Assembly (NCBI GenBank): GCA_949361645.1
Contig: OX442422.1
Span: 5,083,642 to 5,147,641 of the forward strand
Direction of reading: 5' to 3'
DNA from: Spongilla lacustris
Lineage: Eukaryota; Porifera; Demospongiae; Spongillida; Spongillidae
Length of the DNA stretch: 64,000 bases
Shown in pieces: positions 45,698 to 58,318 of the stretch. Below the pieces are notes generated by a model. It saw nothing but the letters and a program-made list of their open reading frames with translations, was not told the origin of the DNA and searched no databases. Every line of letters begins with the position of its first letter. Within the stretch, counting starts at the first letter, position 1. The position numbers were made by a program, and so were the translations under genes.

Positions 45698-45978
45698 AAA
45701 TTTAATTAAAATAAAATTGGTGATGTAGGATTTGTAGACAGCACTTGAGTAAAAAATAAGGAAACAAGAAATTACGGATATTATGCATTCATTAAATTAT
45801 AAATATTACATACCTACATTTAGCACAGAATTTCAGGCAGGTATATTTGCTAAACAATGTAGGTCTGTAATATTTATAATTTAATGAATGCACAATATCC
45901 GTAATTCCTTGTTTCCTTACTTTTTACTCAAGTGCTGTCTACAAATCCTACATCACCAATTTTATTTTAATTAAATTT
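45698..45978. mobile_element. Second foldback element abutting the first, arms about 128 bp
   Basis: AAATTTAATTAAAATAAAATTGGTGATG at the left is mirrored at the right. The arms converge on TGCTAAA/TTTAGCA around 45825-45848. It begins 2 bp after the larger palindrome ends. Confidence 0.85.
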
Positions 45979-47025
45979 CTATATCTTGTTAAGACTAAGA
46001 AGCCCATTGCAGCTATGCATGCATATTGTCATATACACATGTAGATCATTAATGAACAGTCATAATGAAGTCACGTTGTAACGAGACAATCCAGTAATGA
46101 AATTTCAATACTTACTGTAAATGCATGCAATTCAGCAATATCAAAAGCAGGAATAAACACAGAGAATAAAACAACATTGCATAAAGTGGGCGTGGGACAT
46201 TTACATTTAAACAATGAACCTCCCTCAGATCAGGGAGTGGTAGCCTTGTGTAAGTATAGAGTAGTAGAGAAAGTCTCAAGGTAGCATGTAATGGCAACTT
46301 GTGTAAGATAAATAATATTTGAAATAATATTTTATAAAAACTTTTATTGTCCAACTTCTCCACTTTAGCAATTAATAACGAGTGTGCCGTGAAATGAAAT
46401 GAAAACAATATCAAAATTACATCAAGTCTATAAAAAACTTTCTCTGATAAATTATTGACATGGGGCAGTTCCCCAGGCCCTGAAATGTACACGTACATGG
46501 TTCCTTGACATAGCCTTTAAGTTTGAATGCATCATGAAAAATGTTACCATAGTCTTTAGTAGTTACATTGTATCATTCACTAGCAATATTCATTTTGCTA
46601 GTATTAAAATTCCTAACGTCCACCTCCACCAACTACTGTTGTAACTCTTGTACACGTCAAAACAATCGGGCTACTATTTTAAAGGCCTCCTGGATGCCAC
46701 TTTTTTGTGTTCTTTCTGGAGCAAAAAAGCGTTGGCTTCAGGAGCCCCAGACCTCAATGGGGGAGCTTACAGTGCTCCCCATACCCCCTGGCTGGGTGGG
46801 AGGGGTGCCACCCTCCCACACCCTCCTCAGAGTGGCACCACTAACTGTGCCTCCTCCCCCTCCATTAACACCCCTGCATACAGACAACAGTCAAAATGGT
46901 GGGTACAATGTACACATGTACACGTATATATGTACACGGATGGCCTTTCAAACATGAAACTACAAGGCTGCTGTTAGAACTAAATAACTCTACCCCAGTC
47001 ATACAAGTACAGTGGACTAACTCAC

Positions 47026-47127
47026 CTTATTCTTAATGTTCACATCAATACCAGGAGTGGAAAGGTGACGTTCCACACAAGTAGTATGACCTCCCATTGC
47101 AGCAAGGTGTAATGGAGTATAACCATA
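47026..47127 (-). CDS. ANK exon type A, unit 1 (YGYTPLHLAAMGGH)
   Basis: Acceptor TCCAG (ACTCCAG), donor AAG/GTGAGT, phase 0-0. One ankyrin repeat ending STPGIDVNIKNK. Differs from other A copies at a few residues (ERHLS here, ERLLS elsewhere). Confidence 0.76.
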
Positions 47128-47373
47128 CTGGAGTGGATACAATACATATAGTTCAGTCGACATAGTACTACAATGTCCACATGTACATGTAGTACATCAC
47201 TATCAAACATGACACCACTATAGTGTACAAATGTACACATACATGTATATACTTATACAATAGCGGATGTGATTCGCGGTATCTAACTGCAGTAGCAATC
47301 TCAAGAGGGATTCAAAGTTCCAGTGAGGGGATTAGGCACCTATAATCCCCTCCACTGCATTGGACCAAGTAAC

Positions 47374-47475
47374 CCTATTCTTAATGTTCACATCAATACC
47401 AGGAGTGGAAAGGAGATATTCCCCACAAGTAGTATGACCTCCCCTTGCAGCAAGGAGTAATGGAGTATCACCATG
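47374..47475 (-). pseudogene. ANK exon type B, unit 1, without acceptor
   Basis: 102-nt block encoding HGDTPLLLAARGGHTTCGEY and STPGIDVN, but the two bases before it are GC rather than AG (TACTGC/CATGGT). The donor is AGG/GTTACT, which is weak. Open reading frame retained. Either non-functional or uses a shifted acceptor. Confidence 0.6.
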
Positions 47476-47728
47476 GCAGTAACTCAAATATACACATTGG
47501 CTAGGACCAGTGGTAGGTGATCCACATGTACATTTCACACACGGTCATTACCAACATGCTCTAGCTTTGGACCTTGGGTATTCCTAACCATGTACATTGT
47601 ACATGTAGGCTTTGGTGTAGAACTAGATCAAACAAATACTAGTAAGGATTAGGGAACCCCTTGTTTTGTTTGCCTGCTTTTTACACCACCATTGAATTCC
47701 CATCCCATATACACTAATGTTCATAAGA

Positions 47729-48384
47729 GACATTTTAATTGTTTAGTGCTTGCTTTGTACACAAAGTGATGGTCACAGGCTTCTCAAAAAGAGGGGAAAA
47801 TGAGAATGTCTAGTTTATTTAGCCATAACTATGTAACCAAACACGATGCGGAAACACCAACATCCTGTGAATTGATGTTGTGTCAATTTTTAACTTTGGC
47901 AAATTGCAACTTACATGTACGATCACAATGAAGGATAAGAGTACAATGTATATTAACTACGAACAAAGAAATAAGGGACTTTTCTGGTCCTTAACCGCTA
48001 CCCACCTTCAATTTTGAACCGATCTCCATAACTAGAGGGCGTGCAATGATCAAACTGCTCATGGACCGACATGCAGACTATGATGGTGCAGTTGTGCTGT
48101 AAATTTGAAGCCTTAACTCCATTGCATTCATGAGCTATACATGTAAACAAAAAATGTAGTTTTAACCCTACATGTAGGTTACTTGTTGTGGTCAAACACA
48201 TCACGTGACATAACATAAATTAACCAGATGATGCAAAAATACATGCTGATTCCAAAAATGTAATTGGTGATTCCACACCGTGTTTGGTTACAGAGATATG
48301 GCTAGAAAAAATAGACATTCTCATTTTCCCCTCTCTTTGTGACCATCTACATTGTGCACAAATAAACAATTAATACAAAATGTC
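47729..48384. mobile_element. TIR element, unit 1 copy
   Basis: Ends GACATTTTAATTGTTTAGTG and, inverted, GACATTTTGTATTAATTGTTTA. The inverted homology extends inward through the GAGGGGAAAATGAGAATGTC blocks. About 655 bp, no transposase. Sister copies at 50889-51574, 53633-54282 and 59554-60240 are at the same place in their units. Confidence 0.7.
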
Positions 48385-48803
48385 CAATGGGGACTGCGAA
48401 CAAGCCAGATGAATTTATTTATTCCACACGTTTCTTTCAGTGCTCAAGAACCAGGTAGCACCCTGATGTAATTTGACACCGGATTTGTGCTCCGGGTGTA
48501 AAGTTGTATGCCTAGCACTTCGCTCAACCCTGAACTCTAAATCTAGGGGTCATTATCTCCCTGTAATGCTAACCTCCGGCTAACTAAAAGTTAAGCTTAA
48601 TATCGAATACATCAAGGGGCTACAAATTAACATCCCACGAGGCTGTCTACACGTACATGCCCAGCAAAGGATCACTGGTAGTGGCCACATAGACACAAGT
48701 CATGTCCTCATCCTACTCCCCACAACCTCTTACCCAACCCCCAACCTCAACATATGTACTTTAAGCACAACACTGTACAGCAACATTCAATGAACCAACT
48801 CAC

Positions 48804-48905
48804 CTCATCCTTAATGTTCACATCAATACCAGGAGTGGAAAGAAGAAGTTCCACACAAGTAGTATGACCTCTTATTGCAGCAAGGTGTAATGGAGTACAA
48901 CCACC
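48804..48905 (-). CDS. ANK exon type C, unit 1 (GGCTPLHLAAIRGH)
   Basis: Acceptor TCCAG, donor GAG/GTGAGT, phase 0-0, ending STPGIDVNIKDE. Intact. Confidence 0.77.
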
Positions 48906-49257
48906 CTGGAGTGGGTACAATGTATGTGCATAACAAGATGCTTTATGAAGACTAAGAGGCCCATTGCAGCTATGCATGCATATTGTCATATAATGAACAG
49001 TCACAATGGAGTCACGTTGCAACTGGACCATCCACTTAAATACAATATCAACAGCAGTAATAAACACAGAGAATAGAGAGGTGTGAAGTTACAACATTGC
49101 ATTGAGTGGGCGTGCATATGCATGGGACATTTTTAAAAATGAACTACTCTCAGATGAGGAAGTGGTGCCCACCCTTCTGTAAGTATAGAGTACATGTAAT
49201 GGAGAAAATCTGTGTAGAAAGCCCGCGTACTGAGAAATGGATAGATTAGCTCATCAG

Positions 49258-49385
49258 GCCCGTAGGCAGCATTAGAAAAGTGGTCAGGCTGGTAATAGGA
49301 ATAGCAGCTAGGGGGTCTGGGGCAGAGCCCCAGAAGCTAACGCATTTCCTCGAATCTGAGAGCGGGCAGTTTTGGCAGCAAACTG
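49258..49385 (+). repeat. Truncated CAGGC element
   Basis: Starts CAGGCCCGTAGGCAGCATTAG and includes GGGGTCTGGGGCAGAGCCCCAG, like 55136-55747 and 60847-61486, but breaks off into the inverted segment at about 49390. Confidence 0.6.
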
Positions 49386-49389
49386 AATA

Positions 49390-49660
49390 TATAATGATTC
49401 ATTATTAATTGCTAAAGTGGAGAAGTTGGACAATAAAAGTTTTAATTCTAGATATTATCTCAAATATTTTTAAGCTTACACAAGCCACTACATGCTACAT
49501 TGAGACTTTCTCTACTACTCTATACTTACACAAGGCTACCACTCCCTGATCTGAGGGAGGTTCATTGTTTATATGTCCCACGCCCACTCGAAGCAATGTT
49601 GTTTCACACCTTTGTATTCTCTGTGTTTATTCCTGCTGTTGATATTGTTATAATGCAAAT
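49390..49660. repeat. Inverted intron segment (opposite to units 1, 3 and 7)
   Basis: Carries CTCTATACTTACACAAGGCTACCACTCCCTGATCTGAGGGAGG in plus orientation, whereas 46200-46340, 52085-52230 and 63690-63850 carry its reverse complement. Also inverted at 57900-58318. Confidence 0.8.
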
Positions 49661-50184
49661 GCATCATGAAAACTGTTACCATAGTCTTTAGTAGTTATCA
49701 TTCACTAGCAATATTCATTTTGCTAGTATTATAATTCCTAACATCCACCTCCTCCAACTACTGTTGTAACTTTTTTTTTTTGCATTGTACTCGTAAAAAC
49801 AATATGGCTACTCTTTTAAAGGCCTCCTGGATGCCACTTTTTGTGTACTTTTTGGAGCTAAAAAGCGTTGGCTTCAGGAGCCTCAGACCTCAATGGGGGA
49901 GCTTACAGTGCTCCCCATACCCCCTGGCTGGGTGGGAGGGGTGCCCCCCTCCCACACCCTCCTCGGAGTGGCACCACTAACTGTGCCTCCTCCCCTCCCC
50001 CCCCATTAAAAATTCCTGGATCTCCGCCCCTGCATATAGACAACAGTCAACATGGTGGGTACAATGTACACATGTACATGTACATGTACACAGATGGCCT
50101 TTCAAACATGAAACTACAAGGCTGCTGTTAGAACTCTCACAAATAACTCTACCCCAGTCATACAAGTACAGTGGACTAACTCAC

Positions 50185-50286
50185 CCCATTCTTAATGTTC
50201 ATATCAATACCAGGAGTGGAAAGGAGACGTTCCACAAAAGTAGTATGACCTCTTATTGCAGCAAGGTGTAATGGAGTATGACCATA
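50185..50286 (-). CDS. ANK exon type A, unit 2 (YGHTPLHLAAIRGH)
   Basis: Acceptor TCCAG, donor GGG/GTGAGT, phase 0-0. Has TTFVERLL (Phe for Cys) and STPGIDMNIKNG. Intact frame. Confidence 0.75.
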
Positions 50287-50532
50287 CTGGAGTGGATACA
50301 ATACATATAGTTCAGTTGACATAGTACTACAATGTCCACATGTACATGTAGTACATCACTATCAAACATGACACCACTATAGTGTACAAATGTACACATA
50401 CATGTATATACTTATACAATAGCGGAAGTGATTCGCGGTATCTAAATGCAGTAGCAACCTCAAGAGGGATTCAAAGTGCCAGTGAGGGGATTAGGCACTT
50501 ATAATCCCCTCCACTGCATTGGACCAAGTAAC

Positions 50533-50634
50533 CCTATTCTTAATGTTCCCATTAATACCAGGAGTGGAAAGGAGATGTTCCACACAAGTAGTATGACCTC
50601 CCCTTGCAGCAAGGAGTAATGGAGTATCACCATG
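50533..50634 (-). pseudogene. ANK exon type B, unit 2, without acceptor
   Basis: Same GC in place of AG and same weak GTTACT donor as unit 1. Ends STPGINGNIKNR, so the conserved IDVN is altered, consistent with relaxed selection. Confidence 0.62.
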
Positions 50635-50888
50635 GCAGTAACTCTAATATTCACATTGGCTAGGACCAGTGGTAGGTGATCCACATGTACATTTCACACA
50701 CGGTCATTACCAACATGCTCTAGCTTTGGACCTTGGGTATTCCTAACCATGTACATTGTACATGTAGGCTTTGGTGTAGAACTAGATCAAACAAATACTA
50801 GTAAGGATTAGTGAACCCCTTGTTTTGTTTTGCCTGCCTTTTACACCACCATTTCATTCACATCCCATATACACTAATGTTCATAAGA

Positions 50889-51574
50889 GACATTTTAATT
50901 GTTTAGTGCTTGCTTTGTACACAAAGTGATGGTCACAGGCTTCTCAAAAAGAGGGGAAAATGAGAATGTCTAGTTTATTTAGCCATAACAATGTTACCAA
51001 ACATGATGCGGAAACACCAACATCCTGTGAATTGATGTTGTGTCAATTTTTAACTTTGGCAAATTGCAACTTACATGTACGATCACAATGAAGGATAAGA
51101 GTACAATGTATATTAACTATGAACAAAGAATTAAGGGACTTTTCTGGTCCTTAACCGCTACCCACCGTCAATTTTGAACCGATCTGGCGGGCATAACTAG
51201 AAGGCATGCAATGATCAAACTGCTCAAGGACATGCAGACTATGATAGTGCAGTTGTGCTGTAAATTTCAAGCCTTAACTCCATTGCATTCATGAGCTATA
51301 CATGTAAACAAAAAATGTAGTTTCAACCCTATGTTACTTGTTGTGGTCCCGAATCGAAAACACATCACGTGACATAACATAAATTAACCGGATGATACAA
51401 AAATACATGCTGATTACTAAAATGTAATTGGTGATTCCACATCGTTTGGTTACAGAGATACGGCTAGAAAAAATAGACATTCTCATTTTCCCCTCTCTTT
51501 TTGAGAAGCACTGTAAGTATGTGACCATCTACAATGTGCACAAAGCAAACACTAAACATTTAATACAAAATGTC
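50889..51574. mobile_element. TIR element, unit 2 copy
   Basis: Same termini as 47729-48384. Interior differs by an AAGCACTGTAAGTATG insertion near 51510 and CCCGAATCG near 51345, both shared with the unit 5 copy. Confidence 0.68.
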
Positions 51575-52906
51575 CGGGTGTAAAGTTGTATGCCTAGCAC
51601 TTCGCTCAACCCTGAACTCTAAACCTAAGGGTCATTATCTCCCGTAATGCTAACCTCAGGCTAACTAAAAGTTAAGCTTAATATCAAATACATCAAAGGG
51701 CTACAAACTACATATCCCACTAGGCTATCTACATGTCCACCAAAGGATCACTAGATGTGGCCACATCACTAAGGTTGGCCTGTGCACTTTTTAGGACCAG
51801 GAGTGGAAATAGACACAAGTCATGTCCTCCCCCTACTCCCCACAACCTCTTACCCAACCAAGATGCTTTGTTAAGACTAAGAAGCCCATTGCAGCTATGC
51901 ATGCATATTGTCATATAGATCATTAATGAACAGTCACAATGAAGTCACGTTGCAATGGGACAATCCAGTAATGAAATTTCAATATTTAAATGCATGCATT
52001 ATAACAATATCAACAGCAGGAATAAACACAGAGAATACAAAGGTGTGAAACAACAATGTGGGCGTGGGACATTTAAACAATGAACCTCAGACCTCAGATC
52101 AGGGAGTGGTAGCCTTGTGTAAGTATAGAGTACTAGAGAAAGTCTCAAGGTAGCATGTAGTGGCTTGTGTAACCTTAACAATATTTGAGATAAAATCTTA
52201 TAAAAACTTTTATTGTCCAACTTCTCCACTTTAGCAATTAATAATGAATGTGCCGTGAAATGAAATGAAAACAATATCAAAATTACATCAAGTCTATAAA
52301 AAACATTCTCTGATAAATTATTGACATGAGGCAGTTCCCCTGGCCCTGAAATGTAATTGTACATGGTTCCTTGACATAGCCCTTAAGTTTGAATGCATCA
52401 TGAAAACTGTTACCATAGTCTTTAGTAGTTATAATTCACTAACAATATTCATTTTGCTAGTATTAAAATTCCTAACATCCACATCCACCAACTACTGTTG
52501 TAACTTTTTTTTGCATTGTACACGTAAAAACAATATGGCTACTCTTTTAAAGGCCTCCTGGATGCCACTTTTTTGTGTACTTGTTGGAGCTAAAAAGCGT
52601 TGGCTTCAGGAGCCCCAGGCCTCAATGGGGGAGCTTACAGTGCTCCCCATACCCCCTGGCTGGGTGGGAGGGGTGCCCCCTCCCACACCCTCCTCGGATT
52701 GGCACCACTAACTGTGCCTCCTCCCCCCCCCCATTAAAAATTCCTGGATATCCGCCCCTGCATACAGACAACAGTCAACATGGTGGGTACAATGTACACA
52801 TGTACATGTACACGGATGGCCTTTCAAACATGAAACTACAAGGCTGCTGTTAGAACTCTCACAAATAACTCTACCCCAGTCATACAAGTACAGTGGACTA
52901 ACTCAC

Positions 52907-53008
52907 CTCATTCTCAATGCTCACATCAATACCAGGAGTGGAAAGGAGACATTCCACACAAGTAGTACGACCTCCCATTGCAGCAAGGTGTAATGGAGTA
53001 TCACCATC
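52907..53008 (-). CDS. ANK exon type A, unit 3 (DGDTPLHLAAMGGR)
   Basis: Acceptor TCCAG, donor GAG/GTGAGT, phase 0-0. Opens with DGD like the P-loop exon rather than YG. Ends STPGIDVSIENE. Confidence 0.75.
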
Positions 53009-53277
53009 CTGGAGTGGATACAATACATACATGTATAGTTCAGTCGACATAGTACTACAATGTCTACATGTACATGTACATGTAGTACAGTACATGTACA
53101 TCACTATCAAACATGACACCACTATAGTGTACAAATGTACACATACATGTATATACTTATACAATAGCGGATGTGATTCGCGGTATCTAACTGCAGTAGC
53201 AACCTCAAGAGGGATTCAAAGTGCCAGTGAGGGGATTAGGCACTTATAATCCCCTCCACTGCATTGGACCAAGTAAC

Positions 53278-53379
53278 CCTATTCTTAATGTTCACATCAA
53301 TACCAGGAGTGGAAAGAAGATGTTCCACACAAGTAGTATGACCTCCCCTAGCAGCAAGGAGTAATGGAGTATCACCATG
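53278..53379 (-). pseudogene. ANK exon type B, unit 3, without acceptor
   Basis: HGDTPLLLAARGGH start, GC before the exon, GTTACT donor. Frame open. Confidence 0.6.
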
Positions 53380-53632
53380 GCAGTAACTCAAAGTTACACA
53401 TTGGCTAGGACCAGTGGTAGGTGATCCACATGTACATTTCACACACGGTCATTACCAACATGCTCTAGCTTTGGACCTTGGGTATTCCTAACCATGTACA
53501 TTATACATGTAGGCTTTGGTGTAGAACTAGATCAAACAAATACTAGTAAGGATTAGGGAACCCCTTGTTTTGTTTGCCTGCTTTTTACACCACCATTGCA
53601 TTTACATCCCATATACACTAATGTTCATAAGA

Positions 53633-54282
53633 GACATTTTAATTGTTTAGTGCTTGCTTTGTACACAAAGTGATGGTCACAGGCTTCAAAGAGGGGAAAA
53701 TAAGAATGTCTGGTTTTTTAGCCATAACTATGTAACCAAACACAATGCGGAAACACCAACATCCTGTGAATTTATGTTGTGTCAATTTTTAACTTTGGCA
53801 ATTTGCAACTTACATGTACGATCGCAATGAAGGATAAGAGTACAATGTATATTAACTACGAACAAAGAAATAAGGGACTTTTCTGGTCCTTAACCGCTAC
53901 CCACCTTCAATTTTGAACCGATCTCCATAACTAGAGGGCGTGCAATGATCAAACTGCTCATGGACATGCAGATTATGATGGTGCAGTTGTGCTGTAAATT
54001 TGAAGCCTTAACTCCATTGCATTCATGAGCTATACATGTAAACAAAAAATGTAGTTTTAACCCTATGTTACTTGTTGTGGTCAAACACATCACGTGACAC
54101 AACATAAATTAACCGGATGATACAAAAATACATGATGATTCCAAAAATGTAATTGGTGATTCCACATCGTGTTTGGTTACAGAGATATGGCTAGAAAAAA
54201 TAGACATTCTCATTTTCCCCTCTCTTTGTGATCATCTATAATGTGCACAAAGCAAACACTAAACAATTAATACAAAATGTCC
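53633..54282. mobile_element. TIR element, unit 3 copy
   Basis: Right end AACACTAAACAATTAATACA-AAATGTC pairs with the left GACATTTTAATTGTTTAGTG. This copy shows the longest intact terminal match. Confidence 0.7.
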
Positions 54283-54738
54283 AATGGGGACTGAGAACAA
54301 GCCAGATGAATTTATTTATTCCACACGTTTCTTTACGTGCTCAAGAACCAGGTAGCACCCTGGTGTAATTTGACACCGGATTTGTGCTCCTGGTGTAAAG
54401 TTGTATGCCTAGCACTTCGCTTGACCCTGAACTCTACACCTAGGGGTCATTATCTCCCTTTAATGCTAACCTCCAGCTAACTAAAAGTTAGGCTTAATAT
54501 CGAATACATCAAGGGGCTATAAATTAACATCCCACGAGGCTATCTACATGTCCACCAAAGGATCACTAGATGTGGCCACATCACTAAGGTTGGCCTGTGT
54601 ACTTTGTAGGACCAGGAGTGGAAATAGACACAAGTCATGTCCTCCCCCTACTCCCCACAACCTCTTACCTAACCCCCAACCTCAACATATGCACTTTAAG
54701 CACAACACTGTACAGCAACATTCAATGAACCAACTCAC

Positions 54739-54840
54739 CTCATCCTTAATGTTCACATCAATACCAGGAGTGGAAAGGAGACGTTCCACACAAGTAGTAT
54801 GACCTATCTCCACAGCAAGGTGTAATGGAGTATCACCATA
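54739..54840 (-). CDS. ANK exon type C, unit 3 (YGDTPLHLAVEIGH)
   Basis: Acceptor CTCTAG, donor GAG/GTGAGT, phase 0-0, ending STPGIDVNIKDE. Intact; AVEIG replaces the AAIRG of unit 1. Confidence 0.76.
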
Positions 54841-55135
54841 CTAGAGTGGGTACAATGTATGTGTATAACAAGATGCTTTATTAAGACTAAGAAGCCCATT
54901 GCAGCTATGCATGCATATTGTCATATAATGAACAGTCACAATGGAGTCACGTTGCAACTGGACCATCCACTTAAATAACATTGCATTGAGTGGGCGTGCA
55001 TATGCATGGGACATTTTAAAAAATGAACCTCTCTCAGAAGAGGAAGTGGTGCCCAGCCTTGTGTGAGTATAAACATATAATAGAGAAAATCTGTGTAGCG
55101 AGCCTGCGTACTGAGAAATGGATAGTTTAGCTCAT

Positions 55136-55747
55136 CAGGCCCGTAGGCAGCATTAGAAAAGTGGTCAGGCTGGTAATTAGAATAGCAGCTAGGGGGTCTG
55201 GGGCGGAGCCCCAGAGGCTAACACATTTGCTATAATCTTCCCCTGCATGATGTAATGAATCAAAGTTCCAAACAACACTCTACCTTAAATGCCTCTCCGC
55301 ATTTATAATATTGATGTCTTACTAAATAATACACCAAACGCTCGTATGGAAGTTGTACTTAATGAGGTGATTAGGGTTTTCTCCAACGTCTGAAAGAATC
55401 TCAGATGACGATTGAATATTAGCGTCGATTGAACAGCCAGCCATCAGAGGCGCTCACGTTGACTACAAATATACTAACAATCATAAATGTGACTAGTTTT
55501 AAAATTAGCAACAAAAAATAGCAGCGCGTGGACTGCAATTTCATATACATGTACATGTATCTATTCAATGGCCAGAACTAAATAACCATGAAAACTGTTT
55601 TGCTGGTAACTGTGAATATATAATTTTCCATACCGTGATTGGGTACAGACACAATTTTACATCGTTTTCAGCTGTTTCGCGAGGTGGACCTTGGGCAAAA
55701 GGTGGTCAGGCTATAGCCTGAATGCCTGACCGGCTGCTACAGCCCTG
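55136..55747. mobile_element. CAGGC-terminal TIR element, unit 4
   Basis: Left end CAGGCCCGTAGGCAGC and right end, inverted, CAGGGCTGTAGCAGC form short imperfect terminal repeats around 612 bp. Includes GGGGTCTGGGGCGGAGCCCC, a hairpin. CAGGG termini are common in hAT-type elements, but no 8-bp target duplication was seen. Confidence 0.5.
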
Positions 55748-56085
55748 GTCATTATTGCTATTGAATTAGAAGGCAAAAATATCATTATCATGTTTTCTTC
55801 AAGTCGCCAAACCGTTTGCTTTAAGACAGCAAAAAAGCTTATACATTCTCGTTCCCAAACTGTTTTTTCTCCATAGTTGTCTTTATGGGTGAGTATAACT
55901 CAGGCGCCAGTTACACCAATAGATGTAGAATTTACCTACCGACTGCCCCTTGATGTCAGATATACATATTTGGTATAAAGCATCATATCATAGAAGCGTT
56001 CCCATGACAATACCCCTACATATACAGGTGATTAGAAATTTATCATACCGTTAACTGTTTTTCACTTTTGACTGGCGTTGTCAAA

Positions 56086-56369
56086 ATGCCTTCACGGGAA
56101 CAAAACAGGAGAGCTAAGCAACAAGAGGAATACCTCAAACATCGAGACAACCAGTTCGGTACAATGCTGATGCTGAACAAACGCGGATGTCTGCTCGTTC
56201 TAAGAGGCGGTGTCATGAACAGAACTCAGACGAGACACGAGCTTCAAATCGGCAGAAGATTCGGGGACCTATCCTCAATGGCAAATTAATGCTTAGTTCA
56301 AATCATAAGGAAGGTAACCCCAGAATTGTTGTTTTCTTCCATGTAGTCAAAACAAACCACAAAACATAA
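56086..56369 (+). pseudogene. Small basic ORF remnant, copy 1
   Basis: ATG at 56086 gives MPSREQNRRAKQQEEYLKHR, then the frame diverges. The next frame continues YNADAEQTRMSARSKRRCHE and EQNSDETRASNRQ-like basic repeats to a TAA at 56367. Arg/Lys/Glu-rich repeats of this kind occur at N-termini of Helitron-like and other transposon proteins, so this is probably a TE fragment. The alignment of the two frames implies a frameshift. Confidence 0.4.
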
Positions 56370-56649
56370 TGTTGCTAGGCAAGGACATGTTTAGTGTGCT
56401 ACAGCTGGGCATGGGGACATTATTACTTCTTCACAGCTGGTATAAATGGCTGATCCTTTTCTCTCTACCATGAATGGCCCTTCACCCAAATAAGCTTCTA
56501 GCACATTATGCATATGCATGCAAGTACAGGTTCTAAGGAATACACTTGCCTGTATTACAGGCAGATACTGTATGGTGACTGGTTATATAAAGGCAACTCT
56601 ATGTCACTTTGTCAGCCCATCAAAAAATGAAGGAAACAAGACATAAAAA

Positions 56650-56917
56650 CATCCTCTCTGAGAAAGCTAGAAGTATACATGTGTAATAAGGATTTGATGA
56701 CAATGGTGGTGTAAAAAGGAAGGGAACAAGGGATTGGAAATAAAATAATTATTCCTATATTTAGCACTTTGTAGAAATGGCATTACATTTATGTTGCTAA
56801 ACATAGGAATAATTATTTTATTTCCAATCCCTTGTTCCCTTCCTTTTTACACCACCATTGTCATCAAATCCTATAAACATATACATGTAAATGTACCTCC
56901 AACTTTCTCAGAGAATT
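56650..56917. mobile_element. Foldback element, unit 4
   Basis: Inner arms 56689-56775 and 56797-56872 are near-perfect inverted copies (GGATTTGATGACAATGGTGG against CCACCATTGTCATCAAATCC). Weaker homology (TCTGAGAAAG against CTTTCTCAGA) extends outward to about 56650 and 56917. Confidence 0.8.
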
Positions 56918-57188
56918 TTTTGTAATGAATAACATTTGAGATAAAATCTAATCAAAATGTCTATCCCACTTCTAGCAATTAATAATGAATGTGAAAAGAA
57001 AATCAAAATTACATCAAGTCTATAAAAAAACTTTCTCTGATAAATTATTGACATGGGGCAGTTCCCCAGGCCCTGAAATGTACATGTACATGGTTCCTTG
57101 ACATAGCCCTTAAGTTTGAATGCATCATGAAAACTATTACCAATACACAAACATATAACATAATCATCCAGCAACACTACATGTATTA

Positions 57189-57290
57189 ATCATCCTGAGT
57201 GTTCACATCAATACCAGGAGTGGAAAGGAGATGTTCCATACAAGCAGTATGACCTATCCATGCAGCAAGATGTAATGGAGTATAACCACC
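57189..57290 (-). pseudogene. ANK exon type D, unit 4, donor lost
   Basis: GGYTPLHLAAWIGHTACMEH and STPGIDVNTQDD, then TAA in frame. Compared with unit 6 (62694-62795), about 19 bp containing the donor GTGAGT are deleted, so the exon cannot splice out normally. If used, it would terminate the protein. Confidence 0.68.
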
Positions 57291-57899
57291 CTGGAGTGGG
57301 TACAATGTATGTGTATACAGAACATAAATAAGTTGCTTTAGGCTAGTTTATGTAGTATGCAAAGTGCGCAGTACAGCACCTATGGGGACTGGGAACGAGC
57401 CAGATGAATTTATTTATTCCATACGTTTCTTTCAGTGTTCAAGGGCCAGGTAGCACCCTGGTGTAATTTGACACCGGATTCGTGCTCCTGGTGTAAAGTT
57501 GTATGCCTAGCACTTCGCTCAACCCTGAACTCTAAACCTAGGGGTCATTATCTCCCTTTAATGCTAACCTCCGGCTAACTAAAAGCGCAATATATGAATA
57601 CAACAAGGGGCTACAAACTAAATATCTCATGAAGCTATGTACATGTCCACCAAAGGATCACTGGTATTGGCCACATCACTAAGGTTGGCCTGTGCACTTT
57701 TTAGGACCAGGAGTGGGAATAGACACAAGTCATGTCCTCCCCCTACTCCCCACAACCTCTTACCTAACCAAGATGCTTTGTTAAGACTAAGAAGCCCATT
57801 GCAGCTATGCATGCATATTGTCATATAGACCATTAATGAACAGTCACAATGGAGTCACGTTGCAATGGGACAATCCAGTAATGAAATTTCAATATTTAA

Positions 57900-58318
57900 A
57901 TGCACAAACTTAAGGGCTATGTCAAGGAACCATGTACATGTACATTTCAGGGCCAGGGGAACTGCCCCATGTCAATAATTTATCAGAGAAAGTTTTTAAA
58001 TAGACTTGTTGTAATTTTGATTTTGTTTTCATTTCATTTCACGGCACATTCATTATTAATTGCTAAAGTGGAGAAGTTGGACAATAAAAGTTTTAATTCT
58101 AGATATAATCTCAAATATTTTTAAGCTTACACAAGCCACTACATGCTACCTTGAGACTTTCTTTACTACTCTATACTTACACAAGGCTACCACTCCCTGA
58201 TCTGAGGGAGGTTCATTGTTTAAATGTCCCACGCCCACTCGAAGCAATGTTGTTTCACACCTTTGTATTCTCTGTGTTTATTCCTGCTGTTGATATTGTT
58301 ATAATGCAAATGCATCAT
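57900..58318. repeat. Inverted intron segment, unit 5
   Basis: Reverse complement of the corresponding part of units 3 and 7 (52010-52400, 63597-63999), from ACTTAAGGGCTATGTCAAGG to TTATAATGCAAATGCATCATG. Short ATGCAT motifs lie at both ends. Confidence 0.82.

Noticed and set aside
46112..46498. 128-codon minus ORF with copies at 51999, 57900 and 63586
   Set aside because: Intron sequence repeated in the tandem units; open frame differs between copies by indels and the segment is inverted in some units, so not coding.
51729..51923. 61-64 codon ORFs (LSLNKASWLGKRLWGVGGGHD) in units 2, 4, 5 and 7
   Set aside because: Open only across the junction left by deletion of exon C. A short TTCCACTCCTGG match to ANK exons inside suggests an exon relic rather than a gene.
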